Shown: positions 17,525 through 26,454 of the stretch, in pieces
How positions within the stretch are numbered: position 1 is the stretch's first letter
Layout of the letters: every line of letters starts with the position of its first letter
Assembly: GCF_900101885.1 (NCBI RefSeq)
Contig: NZ_FNAN01000004.1
Span: 248,001 to 312,000, forward strand
Reading direction: 5' to 3'
DNA from: Dyadobacter soli
GTDB taxonomy: Bacteria > Bacteroidota > Bacteroidia > Cytophagales > Spirosomataceae
DNA length: 64,000 bases
Translations under genes and position numbers: made by a program
The notes under the pieces: model-generated
The model's database searches: none
Seen by the model: the letters and a program-made list of their open reading frames with translations, nothing else
What the model was told of the DNA's origin: nothing

Positions 17525-18439
17525 ATGACCCCTTTCATTGTTCTGCTCGTACTGGTGGTGCTCACCATTCTGATGACCGTCAAGGTTGTCCCACAGCAAA
17601 GTGCTTACATTCTGGAACGTCTGGGAAAGTTTTACGCCGTTCTGCAACCGGGCGTGAACTTCATCATTCCCTTTTTCGACAGGATCGCCTATAAGTACAC
17701 GCTCAAAGAAGCCGCTGTGGACATTCCCGAGCAGATCTGTATCACCCGCGACAACGTGCAGGTGCGCATGGACGGGGTCATTTTTATACAAGTAATAGAT
17801 CCGCGAAAAGCCGCATACGGCATTTCTGACTACACTTTTGCGGTAATCCAGCTAGCCCAAACCACCATGCGTAGCGAGATCGGTAAGCTGGATCTTGACA
17901 AGACATTCGAGGAACGTATGACCATCAACCGTGCCGTGGTGGAATCGATCGATGAAGCGGCTACGGGCTGGGGCGTGAAGGTATTGCGCTACGAAATCAA
18001 GAACATTACCCCGCCGCAAAGCGTGTTGAATGCCATGGAAAAACAAATGCAGGCCGAACGGGAACGCCGCGCGGTGATCCTGCAATCGGATGGTGAAAAG
18101 CAGGCGGCAATCAACGTCGCCGAGGGGCAGAAACAGAAAGTCGTGCTGGAATCGGAAGGTATCCGTTTACGGCAGATCAACGAGGCGGAAGGTGAGGCTT
18201 CGGCATTGAAATCGGTTGCAGAAGCGACCGCCGAAAGTATCCGTTTGGTAGCTCAGGCGATCCGCGAGGAAGGCGGCGCCGAGGCAGTCCAGTTGAAAGT
18301 AGCCGAAAATTATGTGGAGCAGTTTGGTAAAATTGCCAAAGCCGGTAACACGCTCATCCTCCCCGCCAACCTTGCCGATATGGGTTCGCTCATCGCGACG
18401 GCATTAACAGTAGTCAAATCATCTGAACAGAAGCACTAG
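17525..18439 (+). CDS. SPFH/Band 7 stomatin-like membrane protein (QmcA type)
   Basis: A 304-residue protein with one N-terminal membrane segment (about 3-18), an SPFH domain (VPQQSAYILERLGKFYAVLQ onward to about 200), and a helical region rich in Ala/Glu/Arg (EKQMQAERERRAVILQSDGE). The family scaffolds membrane microdomains and modulates membrane proteases. It lies four bases before an NfeD gene, the classic operon partner. Confidence 0.92.
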   Translation: MTPFIVLLVLVVLTILMTVKVVPQQSAYILERLGKFYAVLQPGVNFIIPFFDRIAYKYTLKEAAVDIPEQICITRDNVQVRMDGVIFIQVIDPRKAAYGISDYTFAVIQLAQTTMRSEIGKLDLDKTFEERMTINRAVVESIDEAATGWGVKVLRYEIKNITPPQSVLNAMEKQMQAERERRAVILQSDGEKQAAINVAEGQKQKVVLESEGIRLRQINEAEGEASALKSVAEATAESIRLVAQAIREEGGAEAVQLKVAENYVEQFGKIAKAGNTLILPANLADMGSLIATALTVVKSSEQKH

Positions 18440-18443
18440 TATC

Positions 18444-18878
18444 ATGGATTTGACCTTACCACAGATTTGGCTCATCGTAGGGCTGGTAATGCTTCTCGCA
18501 GAACTGGTCAGCGTCCTGCTCGTATTCATCTTTTTCGCAGTAGGCGCGTTGCTGACATCCCTCCTAACCACCATCGGGCTGCTGCCGAGCACCGAAAGCC
18601 AGATACTGGCATTCTCCGCTATCTCGCTCGTTTCCCTGCTCGTGCTCCGGAAACATGCCCGACGGCTCCTGGAACGCCGCTCAACTCCCGAATACAGCGA
18701 ATTTACCGGTGAAACCGCCATGGTGATCCGCGACATTCCCGGCAACGGCGAAGGCCGGATTTACTACCGCGGTGCCGAATGGAAAGCCATTTCGGAGAAT
18801 CATGAGAACATTCCTGCCGGCAGCAAAGTAGTGATCAAGAAAACGGAAGGCATTGTCCTCATCGTGGAAGAATCCTGA
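18444..18878 (+). CDS. NfeD family protein
   Basis: A 144-residue protein with two hydrophobic segments (about 8-40 and 45-68) and a C-terminal OB-fold: GETAMVIRDIPGNGEGRIYY, then GAEWKAISE and the VIKKTEGIVLIVE strand pair. NfeD proteins pair with SPFH proteins in membrane quality control. It is the short form lacking the ClpP-like protease domain. It is followed by a strong terminator. Confidence 0.9.
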   Translation: MDLTLPQIWLIVGLVMLLAELVSVLLVFIFFAVGALLTSLLTTIGLLPSTESQILAFSAISLVSLLVLRKHARRLLERRSTPEYSEFTGETAMVIRDIPGNGEGRIYYRGAEWKAISENHENIPAGSKVVIKKTEGIVLIVEES

Positions 18879-18901
18879 GATCGAGTATCTAACCAAAAAA
18901 C

Positions 18902-18943
18902 AAAAAGCCGTGTGCACGATCGATTCGTACACACGGCTTTTTT
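18902..18943. terminator. Intrinsic terminator (bidirectional) between nfeD and a PafA-type phosphatase gene
   Basis: AAAAAGCCGTGTGCACGA (18902-18919) pairs with TCGTACACACGGCTTTTTT (18925-18943) with one G-T wobble and a 5-base loop. A/T runs flank both sides, so it serves both convergent genes. Confidence 0.9.
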
Positions 18944-18959
18944 GATTTACTACTAAAAA

Positions 18960-20651
18960 TTATTTCTTCAATGCTTCCTCCACCGGATGGCCAATGTTGC
19001 CGCTGGCCGGCAAAATGTGCAGCAATGAAGCGATGGTAGGCGCAATGTCGCAAACGGAAGTTCTTTTGACAGTCTCTCCCTTATTAATACCCCAGCCGAA
19101 CATCACAAATGGCACCTGGGTATCGTAATTGTAAGGCGTTCCGTGGGATGTTCCGGTAGCAGTTCCGTAGAACCAGCCCGGCTGCGAAATCACCTGCAAA
19201 TCGCCGCTCCGCTTCGCATTTACATTGTTTTTATAGAGTTCCAACTGGTAGGTATTCAGCGGCGCCTTACCCATGTCGGTCAGGTCGATCACGTCGGCGA
19301 TGCCTTGTACGGTCAATGCCGCGTCGCGTACCACGCTATGCGCGGCGGCGATGGTAATGTTCTTTTTTCTCAAAAGGCTGTGGTCGAAATACAGCTGGTT
19401 GTTGTCGGTAGCGACAATGTATTTTTCTTTTCCAAATGCTTCGTTCAATGCATCGGTTACAGCATTGGTGAGCTGCTTACGATCCACCAGGCCGGATGGC
19501 AGCTTGTGTTCCTTCGCGAAGCCCGGCACATCCACTACCCCGTGGTCGGCTGTGAGGAATACGGTGTATTCGCCTTTACCCACCCAGCCATCGAGGAAGT
19601 TGAACAAATCGGCAAACTCGCGGTCGAGGCGGAGAAAGTCGTCCTGCTGCTCAATGGAGTTAGGCCCTACCCTATGCCCGATCTTATCCGTCGACGAAAA
19701 GCTGATCGCCAGGAAATCGGTATCCTTTCCTTTGCCAAGCTGCTCACCTTTGATCGCTTCGATGGCCATTTCCTTGGTAAGGGTGTTACCCCAGGGCGTG
19801 TCGGTCACGATACCAAATGCATCGCCCGCCATTCCCACGAGTTCATAAGGGAATACCGGTTTTTTAGCTCCGGGCAGCTTGCCTTCCCAGGGCACGTCGT
19901 CGGGAGAGCTCTGTGTGTAAGCATCGGCACTCAAAAGAAGGTCCCAGCCCTTTTGCGCATACACCGAAGGCATTTTCTTCGCATTGTAATCCTTGGCCCA
20001 TTGCGGGAGATCTTCCATGTAGTAGGTACTGCTTACCCAGTTACCGGTTTTGGAATCGAACCAGTAGGCCGCATTCGCCGCGTGGCCGGCTGGAAGGATT
20101 GATCCACGATCCTTGATGGCTACACCAATGGTTTTGGAGCGGAAATTGGTAGCAATGCGCAGCTGGTCGGTAACTGTGCTTACCAACAGGTTTTTGGGCG
20201 ACATTTTGCCTACGGCTACATTGTTACTCCCCACCGTTTTCACCGTACTGTCCTCCACGCAATACACATCCTGCTTGGCAATGGGGTCGTACCATTCGTT
20301 ACCCACGATCCCGTTGATCGCCGGGATCGAGCCCGTGTATGCGGATGCGTGACCTGCGGCCGTCACCGTAAGCGCGTAGCTGTAATGGTTGTTGCGACAG
20401 TTGAAACCCTCATTCATCATCCTTTTGAACCCGCCTTCGGTGTATTGATCATAATAGCGGTACAGGTAATCGTAACGCATTTGATCCACCACGATACCTA
20501 CAACAAGTTTGGGACGGGCAAGGGTAGATGCTTTTGCAGCAGCCTTCGCAGCTGGGGACTTCGCGGCGGTAGTAGCGGACTTTTTGGGAGTTTGTGCAGA
20601 AACGGCTGTCGTTGCCATTGCAGCCAATACCCAGCAAGCTAATTTTCTCAC
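18960..20651 (-). CDS. PafA-type alkaline phosphatase, copy 1
   Basis: The GTG at 20651 gives 563 residues with a clean signal peptide (MRKLACWVLAAMATTAVSAQ). An upstream in-frame TTG at 20675 would bury it. After an Ala/Lys-rich linker (21-45), the PafA-like core has Asp56 in VVDQMRYDY, a Thr nucleophile in TVTAAGHAS, the Asp/His pair in DKIGHRVGPNS, TADHG and a late GTSHGTP. These are the two-zinc ligands of alkaline phosphatase superfamily monoesterases. It is periplasmic and releases phosphate from monoesters. A paralogue of similar length lies directly upstream, 71 bases away on the same strand. Confidence 0.88.
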   Translation of the reverse strand: MRKLACWVLAAMATTAVSAQTPKKSATTAAKSPAAKAAAKASTLARPKLVVGIVVDQMRYDYLYRYYDQYTEGGFKRMMNEGFNCRNNHYSYALTVTAAGHASAYTGSIPAINGIVGNEWYDPIAKQDVYCVEDSTVKTVGSNNVAVGKMSPKNLLVSTVTDQLRIATNFRSKTIGVAIKDRGSILPAGHAANAAYWFDSKTGNWVSSTYYMEDLPQWAKDYNAKKMPSVYAQKGWDLLLSADAYTQSSPDDVPWEGKLPGAKKPVFPYELVGMAGDAFGIVTDTPWGNTLTKEMAIEAIKGEQLGKGKDTDFLAISFSSTDKIGHRVGPNSIEQQDDFLRLDREFADLFNFLDGWVGKGEYTVFLTADHGVVDVPGFAKEHKLPSGLVDRKQLTNAVTDALNEAFGKEKYIVATDNNQLYFDHSLLRKKNITIAAAHSVVRDAALTVQGIADVIDLTDMGKAPLNTYQLELYKNNVNAKRSGDLQVISQPGWFYGTATGTSHGTPYNYDTQVPFVMFGWGINKGETVKRTSVCDIAPTIASLLHILPASGNIGHPVEEALKK

Positions 20652-20722
20652 AGTCAAGGGATTTAGATAAAACAAAAAACTGCGAAGCCCGGCAGGCCCC
20701 GCAGCGGATATTCTTCTTTAAT

Positions 20723-22393
20723 TTACTTTTTGAGTGCTTCCTGAACCGGGTTACCTACATTCCCGCTTGGAGGCAGAATGTGCAGCAATGCGGAGATAGT
20801 AGGAGCAATATCGGCAATGGAAGTACGGCGGAGCGTCTCGCCCTTGTTGATACCCCAGCCGTAAAGTAGGAACGGCACATGCGTATCGTAATTGTAAGGT
20901 GTGCCGTGGTCGGTGCCGGTGCTCATGGTCGATGCGAACCATCCCGGTTGCAGCAATACCTGCAAGTCGCCGCTGCGTTTCGCATTGATATTGTTTTTAA
21001 ACAGCTCCAACTGGTAGGTATTCAATGGCGCTTTACCCATATCGCGGAGGTTGATCACATCGGCCACGCCGTCCACAGCCTGCAATGCATCGCGCAATGT
21101 CTGGTACACGTCGGCGACAGTGATCTTCTTCTCGTTCAGGATCACTTTGTTGAGGTAAAGCTGGTAGTTCTCGAATGCGGAAACGTACTCTGCCTCGCCG
21201 TACGCATCGTTCAATGCTTTCACAATGGTGCGGGTCAGGGTAGTGGCATTCATCAATCCCGCCGGCAGCTTGTGCTCCTGCCAGAATGCGGGCACATCCA
21301 TGGCGCCGTGGTCGGCGGTGAGGAATACGGTGTAGTTGCCCTTTCCGGCCCAGCTATCGAGGAAGTTGAAGAAATCGGCAAATTCCATATCAAGTTTCAG
21401 GTAGTCGTCCTCTTGCTCTACGGAATTCGGCCCGAACATATGCCCAATGCGGTCGGGAGACGAAAAGCTTACCGCGAGGAAATCCGTATCGGCACCTTTG
21501 CCGAGGTTTTCACCTTTGATCGCCGCGATGGCCATTTCCTTGGTAATGGTGTTGCCCCAGGGCGAAGTGGTCATCGGGCCGTATGCATCGCCCGCATTGC
21601 CTGTGAGGTCGTGCGGGAATACAGGCTTGGTTGCGGTCGAAAGCTTACCTTCCCAGGGTACATCGTCCGGCGAGCTCTGGGTGTATTGTGCAACCGGCAG
21701 CAGCGTATTCCAGCCTTTGCCCATGTATTCGGCCGGCTTTTTCAGGTTGTTATAATCGGTGGCCCATTGCGGCAATGCATTGGTGTAATAGGTACTCGTC
21801 ACAAAATTGCCGGTTTTGGAATCAAACCAGTAAGCGCCCGACGCCGCATGACCTGCCGGCAGAATGGACGCCCGGTCTTTAATGGCGACGCCAATCGTTT
21901 TCGAACGGAAATTGGTAGCAATGCGGAGCTGGTCGGTTACCGTGGTTACGAGCAGGTTTTTCGGAGACATTTTACCTACCGTCACATTGCTGCTACCTAC
22001 CGTCGCCACGCTGGCATCGTCCGTACAATACACATTTTTGGCCTGCGCGGCATCGTACCAGTCGTTACCCACAATGCCGTTCATGGCAGGCATCGAGCCG
22101 GTATAAACGGCCGAATGGCCGGCGGCGGTTACGGTCAATGCGTAATGGTAATGGTTATTGCGGCAATTGAAGCCTTCGTTCATGAGCCGTTTCAGACCGC
22201 CCTCTTTGTATTTGTCGTAATAGCGGTACAAGTAATCGTAACGCATCTGATCGACAACCATTCCTACCACCAGTTTAGGCCTGGCCAGCTTGGTAGCGGC
22301 CGCAGGATTGGTTTTGGTTTGAGCAAAAACGGGTTGGCTTAGCACAAGCCCGGCGAACAAAACTCTGAGAAGCGGATGGTAGATCAATTTCAT
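20723..22393 (-). CDS. PafA-type alkaline phosphatase, copy 2
   Basis: A 556-residue paralogue of the neighbouring gene with very similar sequence through the whole core (LARPKLVVGMVVDQMRYDYL, TVTAAGHSA, DRIGHMFGPNS, TADHG, GTDHGTPYNY). All zinc ligands and the Thr nucleophile are kept, so both copies should be active. It has its own signal peptide (MKLIYHPLLRVLFAGLVLSQ) and lacks the Ala/Lys linker of copy 1. A TATCTTTG promoter element lies about 45 bases upstream, so this copy probably heads the two-gene unit. Confidence 0.88.
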   Translation of the reverse strand: MKLIYHPLLRVLFAGLVLSQPVFAQTKTNPAAATKLARPKLVVGMVVDQMRYDYLYRYYDKYKEGGLKRLMNEGFNCRNNHYHYALTVTAAGHSAVYTGSMPAMNGIVGNDWYDAAQAKNVYCTDDASVATVGSSNVTVGKMSPKNLLVTTVTDQLRIATNFRSKTIGVAIKDRASILPAGHAASGAYWFDSKTGNFVTSTYYTNALPQWATDYNNLKKPAEYMGKGWNTLLPVAQYTQSSPDDVPWEGKLSTATKPVFPHDLTGNAGDAYGPMTTSPWGNTITKEMAIAAIKGENLGKGADTDFLAVSFSSPDRIGHMFGPNSVEQEDDYLKLDMEFADFFNFLDSWAGKGNYTVFLTADHGAMDVPAFWQEHKLPAGLMNATTLTRTIVKALNDAYGEAEYVSAFENYQLYLNKVILNEKKITVADVYQTLRDALQAVDGVADVINLRDMGKAPLNTYQLELFKNNINAKRSGDLQVLLQPGWFASTMSTGTDHGTPYNYDTHVPFLLYGWGINKGETLRRTSIADIAPTISALLHILPPSGNVGNPVQEALKK

Positions 22394-22437
22394 TAGCGAT
22401 GCTATTGACAGCAGTAAGGTTCCGTGTAAATACTCGG

Positions 22438-22445
22438 CAAAGATA
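22438..22445 (-). promoter_or_regulatory. Candidate -7 element for the phosphatase pair
   Basis: The minus strand reads TATCTTTG here, an exact TAnnTTTG. Transcription would begin near 22431 with a leader of about 38 bases. The -33 region is T-rich without a perfect TTTG. Confidence 0.4.
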
Positions 22446-22524
22446 AAGATGTACTACGGTTAAAAGCAGAAAACCGGCGTGCTTTTCACGTCCGGTTCCC
22501 TGAATCTTAATCTTATTTTAATTT

Positions 22525-25329
22525 TTACTTTTTATCGCTTCCGCCCAGCTGAGCAGGCGCACCAGCGGGTTGAGCGCCTTTTTTGGCCTTCTCGAAATCT
22601 CCCGCTTTAATGATCACAAGTTTATTATAATCAATGTGTTTGTTGAATGCGGCTTTGATCTGATCAGGCGTCAGCGATTCGATTTTTTTCTCAAAATCGG
22701 CATCCCACTGCATGGTACGGTTCAGGTAGAGGTTGCTGGTGAGCGTGTTGGTGAGCGCCGCGTCCTGCGAGCGCGATACCTGCCGCGATTGCAGGTAACC
22801 CGATTTCGCAGCCTTCAATTCGTCCGCCGTAAACCCTTCCTTCATCACCTTATCGATCTCCTCCTTGAATGCAGCTTCCAGTTTCTCCGCGTTTTGAGGC
22901 GCGTAAATGGCATACGACATAAATGTACCATTCTTATCCAGCGGGCTGGCCGAGAATTGCGAACCTACGCCATAGCTCAATCCTTCTTTCTGGCGGATGC
23001 GCGTAGCAAGGCGCGAGTTCAGGAAGCCGCCGCCGAGCATATAGTTACCCATGATCAATGCCGCATAATCGGGATCGGTGTCCTGTAACGGCATATTCAA
23101 TCCGGCGATAAACATCGCATTGGCCTTGTCAGGCGTTTCGATGGATTTGTTCTCCGATTTCACGGGCTGGTAAGGCGAGGCAATGCGGGTAAACGGCTTG
23201 GCGCTCTTCCAGCTACCGAACTCGTCGTTCAGGATTTTTTGGATCGCATCCTTATCGAAATCACCTACCACGGCCACCGATGCATTATTTGCACCATAAA
23301 AATCCTTATGGAACTGGCGGATCTGATCAATCGTCGTCGCTTTGATGCTCTCTACATCCTCATCGAATGTACCCACATAGCGCACATCGCTTTTCGGATA
23401 GGGTGAAACGAGGCGGCGATATTGCGTGAATGCGATCGCCTGCGGTTCGCTGCGCTGCGATTCGATGCCGGCGAGTTCTTCCTGTTTCAGTTTCTCAAAC
23501 TCATTTTCGTCGAATGATGGTGTTTTGAGCACTTCCGCTACCAGTTTCATCACAGCCGGCAGGTTTTCCTTTGTGGTTTCAACACTTGCACCCGCCTGGT
23601 TGGCCTGGCCGAAGAAGCTCACACGCGCTTTGAGGCGGTCGAACTCGTCCTTCACCTGCTGGCGCGTTTTGGTTTTGGTACCCTTGTCGAGCATCGAGCC
23701 AGTCAGATCGGACACGGTCGCTTTGTTTTGCAGGCTTTTTTCGTCGCCATAACGCAGCGTAATGCGGGCAGCTACCACATTACCGCGCGTCTTTTTAGGA
23801 AGCAATGCGGTTTCAATGGTATTGGCTTTCTCCACGCGCGCCGTACGGCTCTCCACGTTGGCTGGTGACGGGTCGAATGCCTCGCCTTCCGCTACCACGG
23901 CCTCGCCTTTGTAATCTTTCACCAGATCGGCCACTTTCGGTGCTTCGGGGATCTCCGCCCGCACCGGGTTAGCTTCCGGCATGAACGTACCCAGCGTGCG
24001 GTTGGACGGTTTGAAATAATGCTGGGCTACTTTGGCCACATCTTCCGGGGTTACCTTGCGGATATTGTCGCGGAACAGGAATGCGAGGCGCCAGTCGCCG
24101 GTCGCAATGGATTCGCTGATGCTCAGCCCCACCCTTTCCGAGTTCCGGAATTCGAGGTCCCAGTTTTTAAGAATCGTCGTTTTTGCCCTTTCCACATCTT
24201 CTTTCGAAGGCTTGATCGTCGCAGTGGAATCGAGGGTAGCAGTAAATGCTTTCTTGGCCTCATCCAGCGATTTCTCTTTCAGGATTTCAGCTCCGAACAA
24301 TACAAAACCGGGATCGTACAGCTGGAAAGTGTATCCGAATTGTGACGATGCCTTCTTGGTTTCTACAAGGTTTTTGTACAAACGCCCATTCGGTTCGGTG
24401 GTGAGCACTTCGGTGAGCACTTCCATGGCCGGATAATCGGCGTGGGAGCCGGGCATAATATGGTACAAGGCCATCAGCATTTGCACGTCGCCGGTGCGTT
24501 TGAGCTCCACGAAACGCTCGCCGTCCTGGGTAGGCTCCACGGTGTAGGATTTGGGAAGAACGCGGGTGGGTTTTGCTATTTTACCAAAATAATCATTCAC
24601 CAATGCCAGCGTCTTGGCCTCGTCTATTTTCCCCGCCACGGTCAGTACCGCATTGTCGGGCTGGTAGAATTTCCGGTAAAACGCTTGGAGGTTTTCGATC
24701 GGCACCCGCTCAATGTCGGAACGGTTACCGATGGTAGATTTGCCGTAATTATGCCACAAAAAACCGCCTGAAATCACCCGTTCCATCAGCACGCGGAACG
24801 GACTGTTTTCACCGGATTCAAACTCATTACGCACCACACTGAATTCACTATCCAGGTCTTTTTTGGCAATGAACGAATTCACCATCCGGTCGGATTCGAG
24901 GTCGAGCGCCCATTTCAGGTTTTCATCGGACGCCGAGAAAGTTTCAAAATAGTTGGTACGGTCATACCACGTGGTACCATTGGGCCGCGCACCATGTTCG
25001 GTAAGCTCCTGGGGAATGTTGGTATGCTTCGGAGAGCCTTTGAAAACCAGGTGTTCGAGTAAGTGGGCCATACCGGTTTCACCATAGCCTTCGTGGCGTG
25101 AACCTACCAGATAAGTAACGTTCACCGTAATGGTCGGCTTCGAAGGATCGGGGAACATCAGTACTTTCAGGCCGTTTTCGAGGTTATATTCCGTAATGCC
25201 TTCGACCGAGGTCACTTTCGTCACCCCTTTCGGCAGCTGCTGTGCTTCGGAGGGCATAGCCAGCATCGCAGCGAGCATCAGCCCGACCAACGAGCCCTGC
25301 CTGAACAAATTTGTTCTTTTAGATTTCAT
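22525..25329 (-). CDS. M16 family zinc metallopeptidase (two-domain, secreted)
   Basis: From the ATG at 25329 the protein has 934 residues with a signal peptide (MKSKRTNLFRQGSLVGLMLA, ending near AMPSEAQ). The N-terminal half carries the inverted zinc motif HLLEH (His89, Glu92, His93) and the downstream Glu-rich helix (VRNEFESGENSPF). The C-terminal half repeats the M16 fold without the zinc motif, as in pitrilysin- and PqqL-type peptidases. It is likely periplasmic and degrades peptides. An ATG six bases earlier (25335) is an alternative start. The frame extends to 25503, but that part overlaps the divergent lipoprotein gene region and has no family character. Confidence 0.9.
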   Translation of the reverse strand: MKSKRTNLFRQGSLVGLMLAAMLAMPSEAQQLPKGVTKVTSVEGITEYNLENGLKVLMFPDPSKPTITVNVTYLVGSRHEGYGETGMAHLLEHLVFKGSPKHTNIPQELTEHGARPNGTTWYDRTNYFETFSASDENLKWALDLESDRMVNSFIAKKDLDSEFSVVRNEFESGENSPFRVLMERVISGGFLWHNYGKSTIGNRSDIERVPIENLQAFYRKFYQPDNAVLTVAGKIDEAKTLALVNDYFGKIAKPTRVLPKSYTVEPTQDGERFVELKRTGDVQMLMALYHIMPGSHADYPAMEVLTEVLTTEPNGRLYKNLVETKKASSQFGYTFQLYDPGFVLFGAEILKEKSLDEAKKAFTATLDSTATIKPSKEDVERAKTTILKNWDLEFRNSERVGLSISESIATGDWRLAFLFRDNIRKVTPEDVAKVAQHYFKPSNRTLGTFMPEANPVRAEIPEAPKVADLVKDYKGEAVVAEGEAFDPSPANVESRTARVEKANTIETALLPKKTRGNVVAARITLRYGDEKSLQNKATVSDLTGSMLDKGTKTKTRQQVKDEFDRLKARVSFFGQANQAGASVETTKENLPAVMKLVAEVLKTPSFDENEFEKLKQEELAGIESQRSEPQAIAFTQYRRLVSPYPKSDVRYVGTFDEDVESIKATTIDQIRQFHKDFYGANNASVAVVGDFDKDAIQKILNDEFGSWKSAKPFTRIASPYQPVKSENKSIETPDKANAMFIAGLNMPLQDTDPDYAALIMGNYMLGGGFLNSRLATRIRQKEGLSYGVGSQFSASPLDKNGTFMSYAIYAPQNAEKLEAAFKEEIDKVMKEGFTADELKAAKSGYLQSRQVSRSQDAALTNTLTSNLYLNRTMQWDADFEKKIESLTPDQIKAAFNKHIDYNKLVIIKAGDFEKAKKGAQPAGAPAQLGGSDKK

Positions 25330-25503
25330 GACCATATTAAAATCAATTAGTTTAGATTTATAATCCTTGAAAATAATGCACAATATCACATTTACCAATG
25401 GATTGGTGACAAATGGCAAAATAATATACGTTGCAACATAATGTCGCATTCCGCGTGTACTGGTTGCATATAAGTTTTTAAAAAAGTCCCTCATTGAATG
25501 CAT

Positions 25504-25899
25504 ATGAATACCTTTAAAAAAGCCCCGATCCTGTTTTCAGTTCTTGCCGCTGCCCTGCTTTCCGCCTGTGCAGGTAGCGGAATTCCGATTTCTTCCAATA
25601 CCAAATACCCCATCGAAGTGCTGTACGATAACCAGCCGCTGGAACGCCCCTATTCCGAACTGGCCGTGGTGGAGATCGGCAGCGAGGATTCGCTTACGGC
25701 CGATCAGACGAAAGATAAAAGAATGATGTTCCGTGGAAACGATGCCAAAACCAAAGAGCTCCTGACGGCGCGGCTGGTGATGAAAGCGCAGAAAATCGGC
25801 GCGGACGCCATTATTAATGTAAAATACAAATACTACACGAGTGTGGACAAGGAGGGCTATATGCTGAGCGGGTTGGCCGTGCGGTACCGGGGAGAATGA
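25504..25899 (+). CDS. Small lipoprotein with YbjQ-like C-terminus
   Basis: The ATG at 25504 gives 131 residues with a lipobox LLSAC near residue 22. The mature part ends in MKAQKIGADAIINVKYKYYT, which resembles the Gly-Ala-Asp-Ala-(I/V)-xNV segment of YbjQ/heavy-metal-binding-like domains. The function is unknown. It is separated by 27 bases from the thioesterase gene, so they are probably co-transcribed. Confidence 0.7.
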   Translation: MNTFKKAPILFSVLAAALLSACAGSGIPISSNTKYPIEVLYDNQPLERPYSELAVVEIGSEDSLTADQTKDKRMMFRGNDAKTKELLTARLVMKAQKIGADAIINVKYKYYTSVDKEGYMLSGLAVRYRGE

Positions 25900-25926
25900 C
25901 ACTTCTAACAAGATAAACTCAAAACC

Positions 25927-26454
25927 ATGCTGTTTACTGCCAAACTATCCGACATGCCCGTCGAGGCGGAATCGAGGGTGATCATCCGCTTCCAGGATTG
26001 CGATCCGCTGATGCATTTGAACAACTCCAAATATTTCGATTACTTCTTCAATGCGCGGGAGGACCAGGTTTCCAAGCTATATGGTTTCAGTTTCGAAGCG
26101 ATGTTCCGCGAGCTGCGCACGAGCTGGGTCGTGTACCAGCACCAGATCTCCTATGTGCGCCCGGCGCGCATCAGCGAGTGGGTGCGCATTACGTCGCGCG
26201 TGATCTACTTCAACGAAGACACGATGGTGACCGAGTATTTCATGACCAACGACCTCCGTACCGAGCTCAAAACCGTGCTTTGGACCACTTCCAAGCATAT
26301 CAGCATTGCCTCGGGCCAGCGCGTGCCGCATCCGAAAGAAGTGCAGGATTACCTCAATGCAACCTGCGTGCCCGGCCTCGATTTCCCGCACCTGCATTTC
26401 AACGACCGCATTCACGCGATCAAGCAGGAACTGGCAGCGGGCGCTAGTGCGTAG
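25927..26454 (+). CDS. Acyl-CoA thioesterase (4HBT hotdog fold)
   Basis: A 175-residue hotdog-fold protein with the RFQDCDPLMHLNNSKYFDYF segment that holds the 4HBT active-site Asp and the Asn-rich turn, followed by VYQHQISYVRPARISEWVRI. Such enzymes hydrolyse acyl-CoA thioesters, and substrate specificity is not readable here. The gene overlaps the 3' end of the convergent tamB gene by 11 bases. Confidence 0.85.
   Translation: MLFTAKLSDMPVEAESRVIIRFQDCDPLMHLNNSKYFDYFFNAREDQVSKLYGFSFEAMFRELRTSWVVYQHQISYVRPARISEWVRITSRVIYFNEDTMVTEYFMTNDLRTELKTVLWTTSKHISIASGQRVPHPKEVQDYLNATCVPGLDFPHLHFNDRIHAIKQELAAGASA

Noticed and set aside
20879-22342. Long open frame (487 codons) on the plus strand opposite the second PafA-type phosphatase
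   Set aside because: It is a mirror of a strongly conserved enzyme gene, its product is Arg/His/Val-rich without any known motif, and no promoter or start signal fits.
25330-25503. N-terminal extension of the M16 peptidase to 25503
   Set aside because: It would place 58 residues before a clear signal peptide and overlap the divergent lipoprotein start. The ATG at 25329 or 25335 is the natural start.
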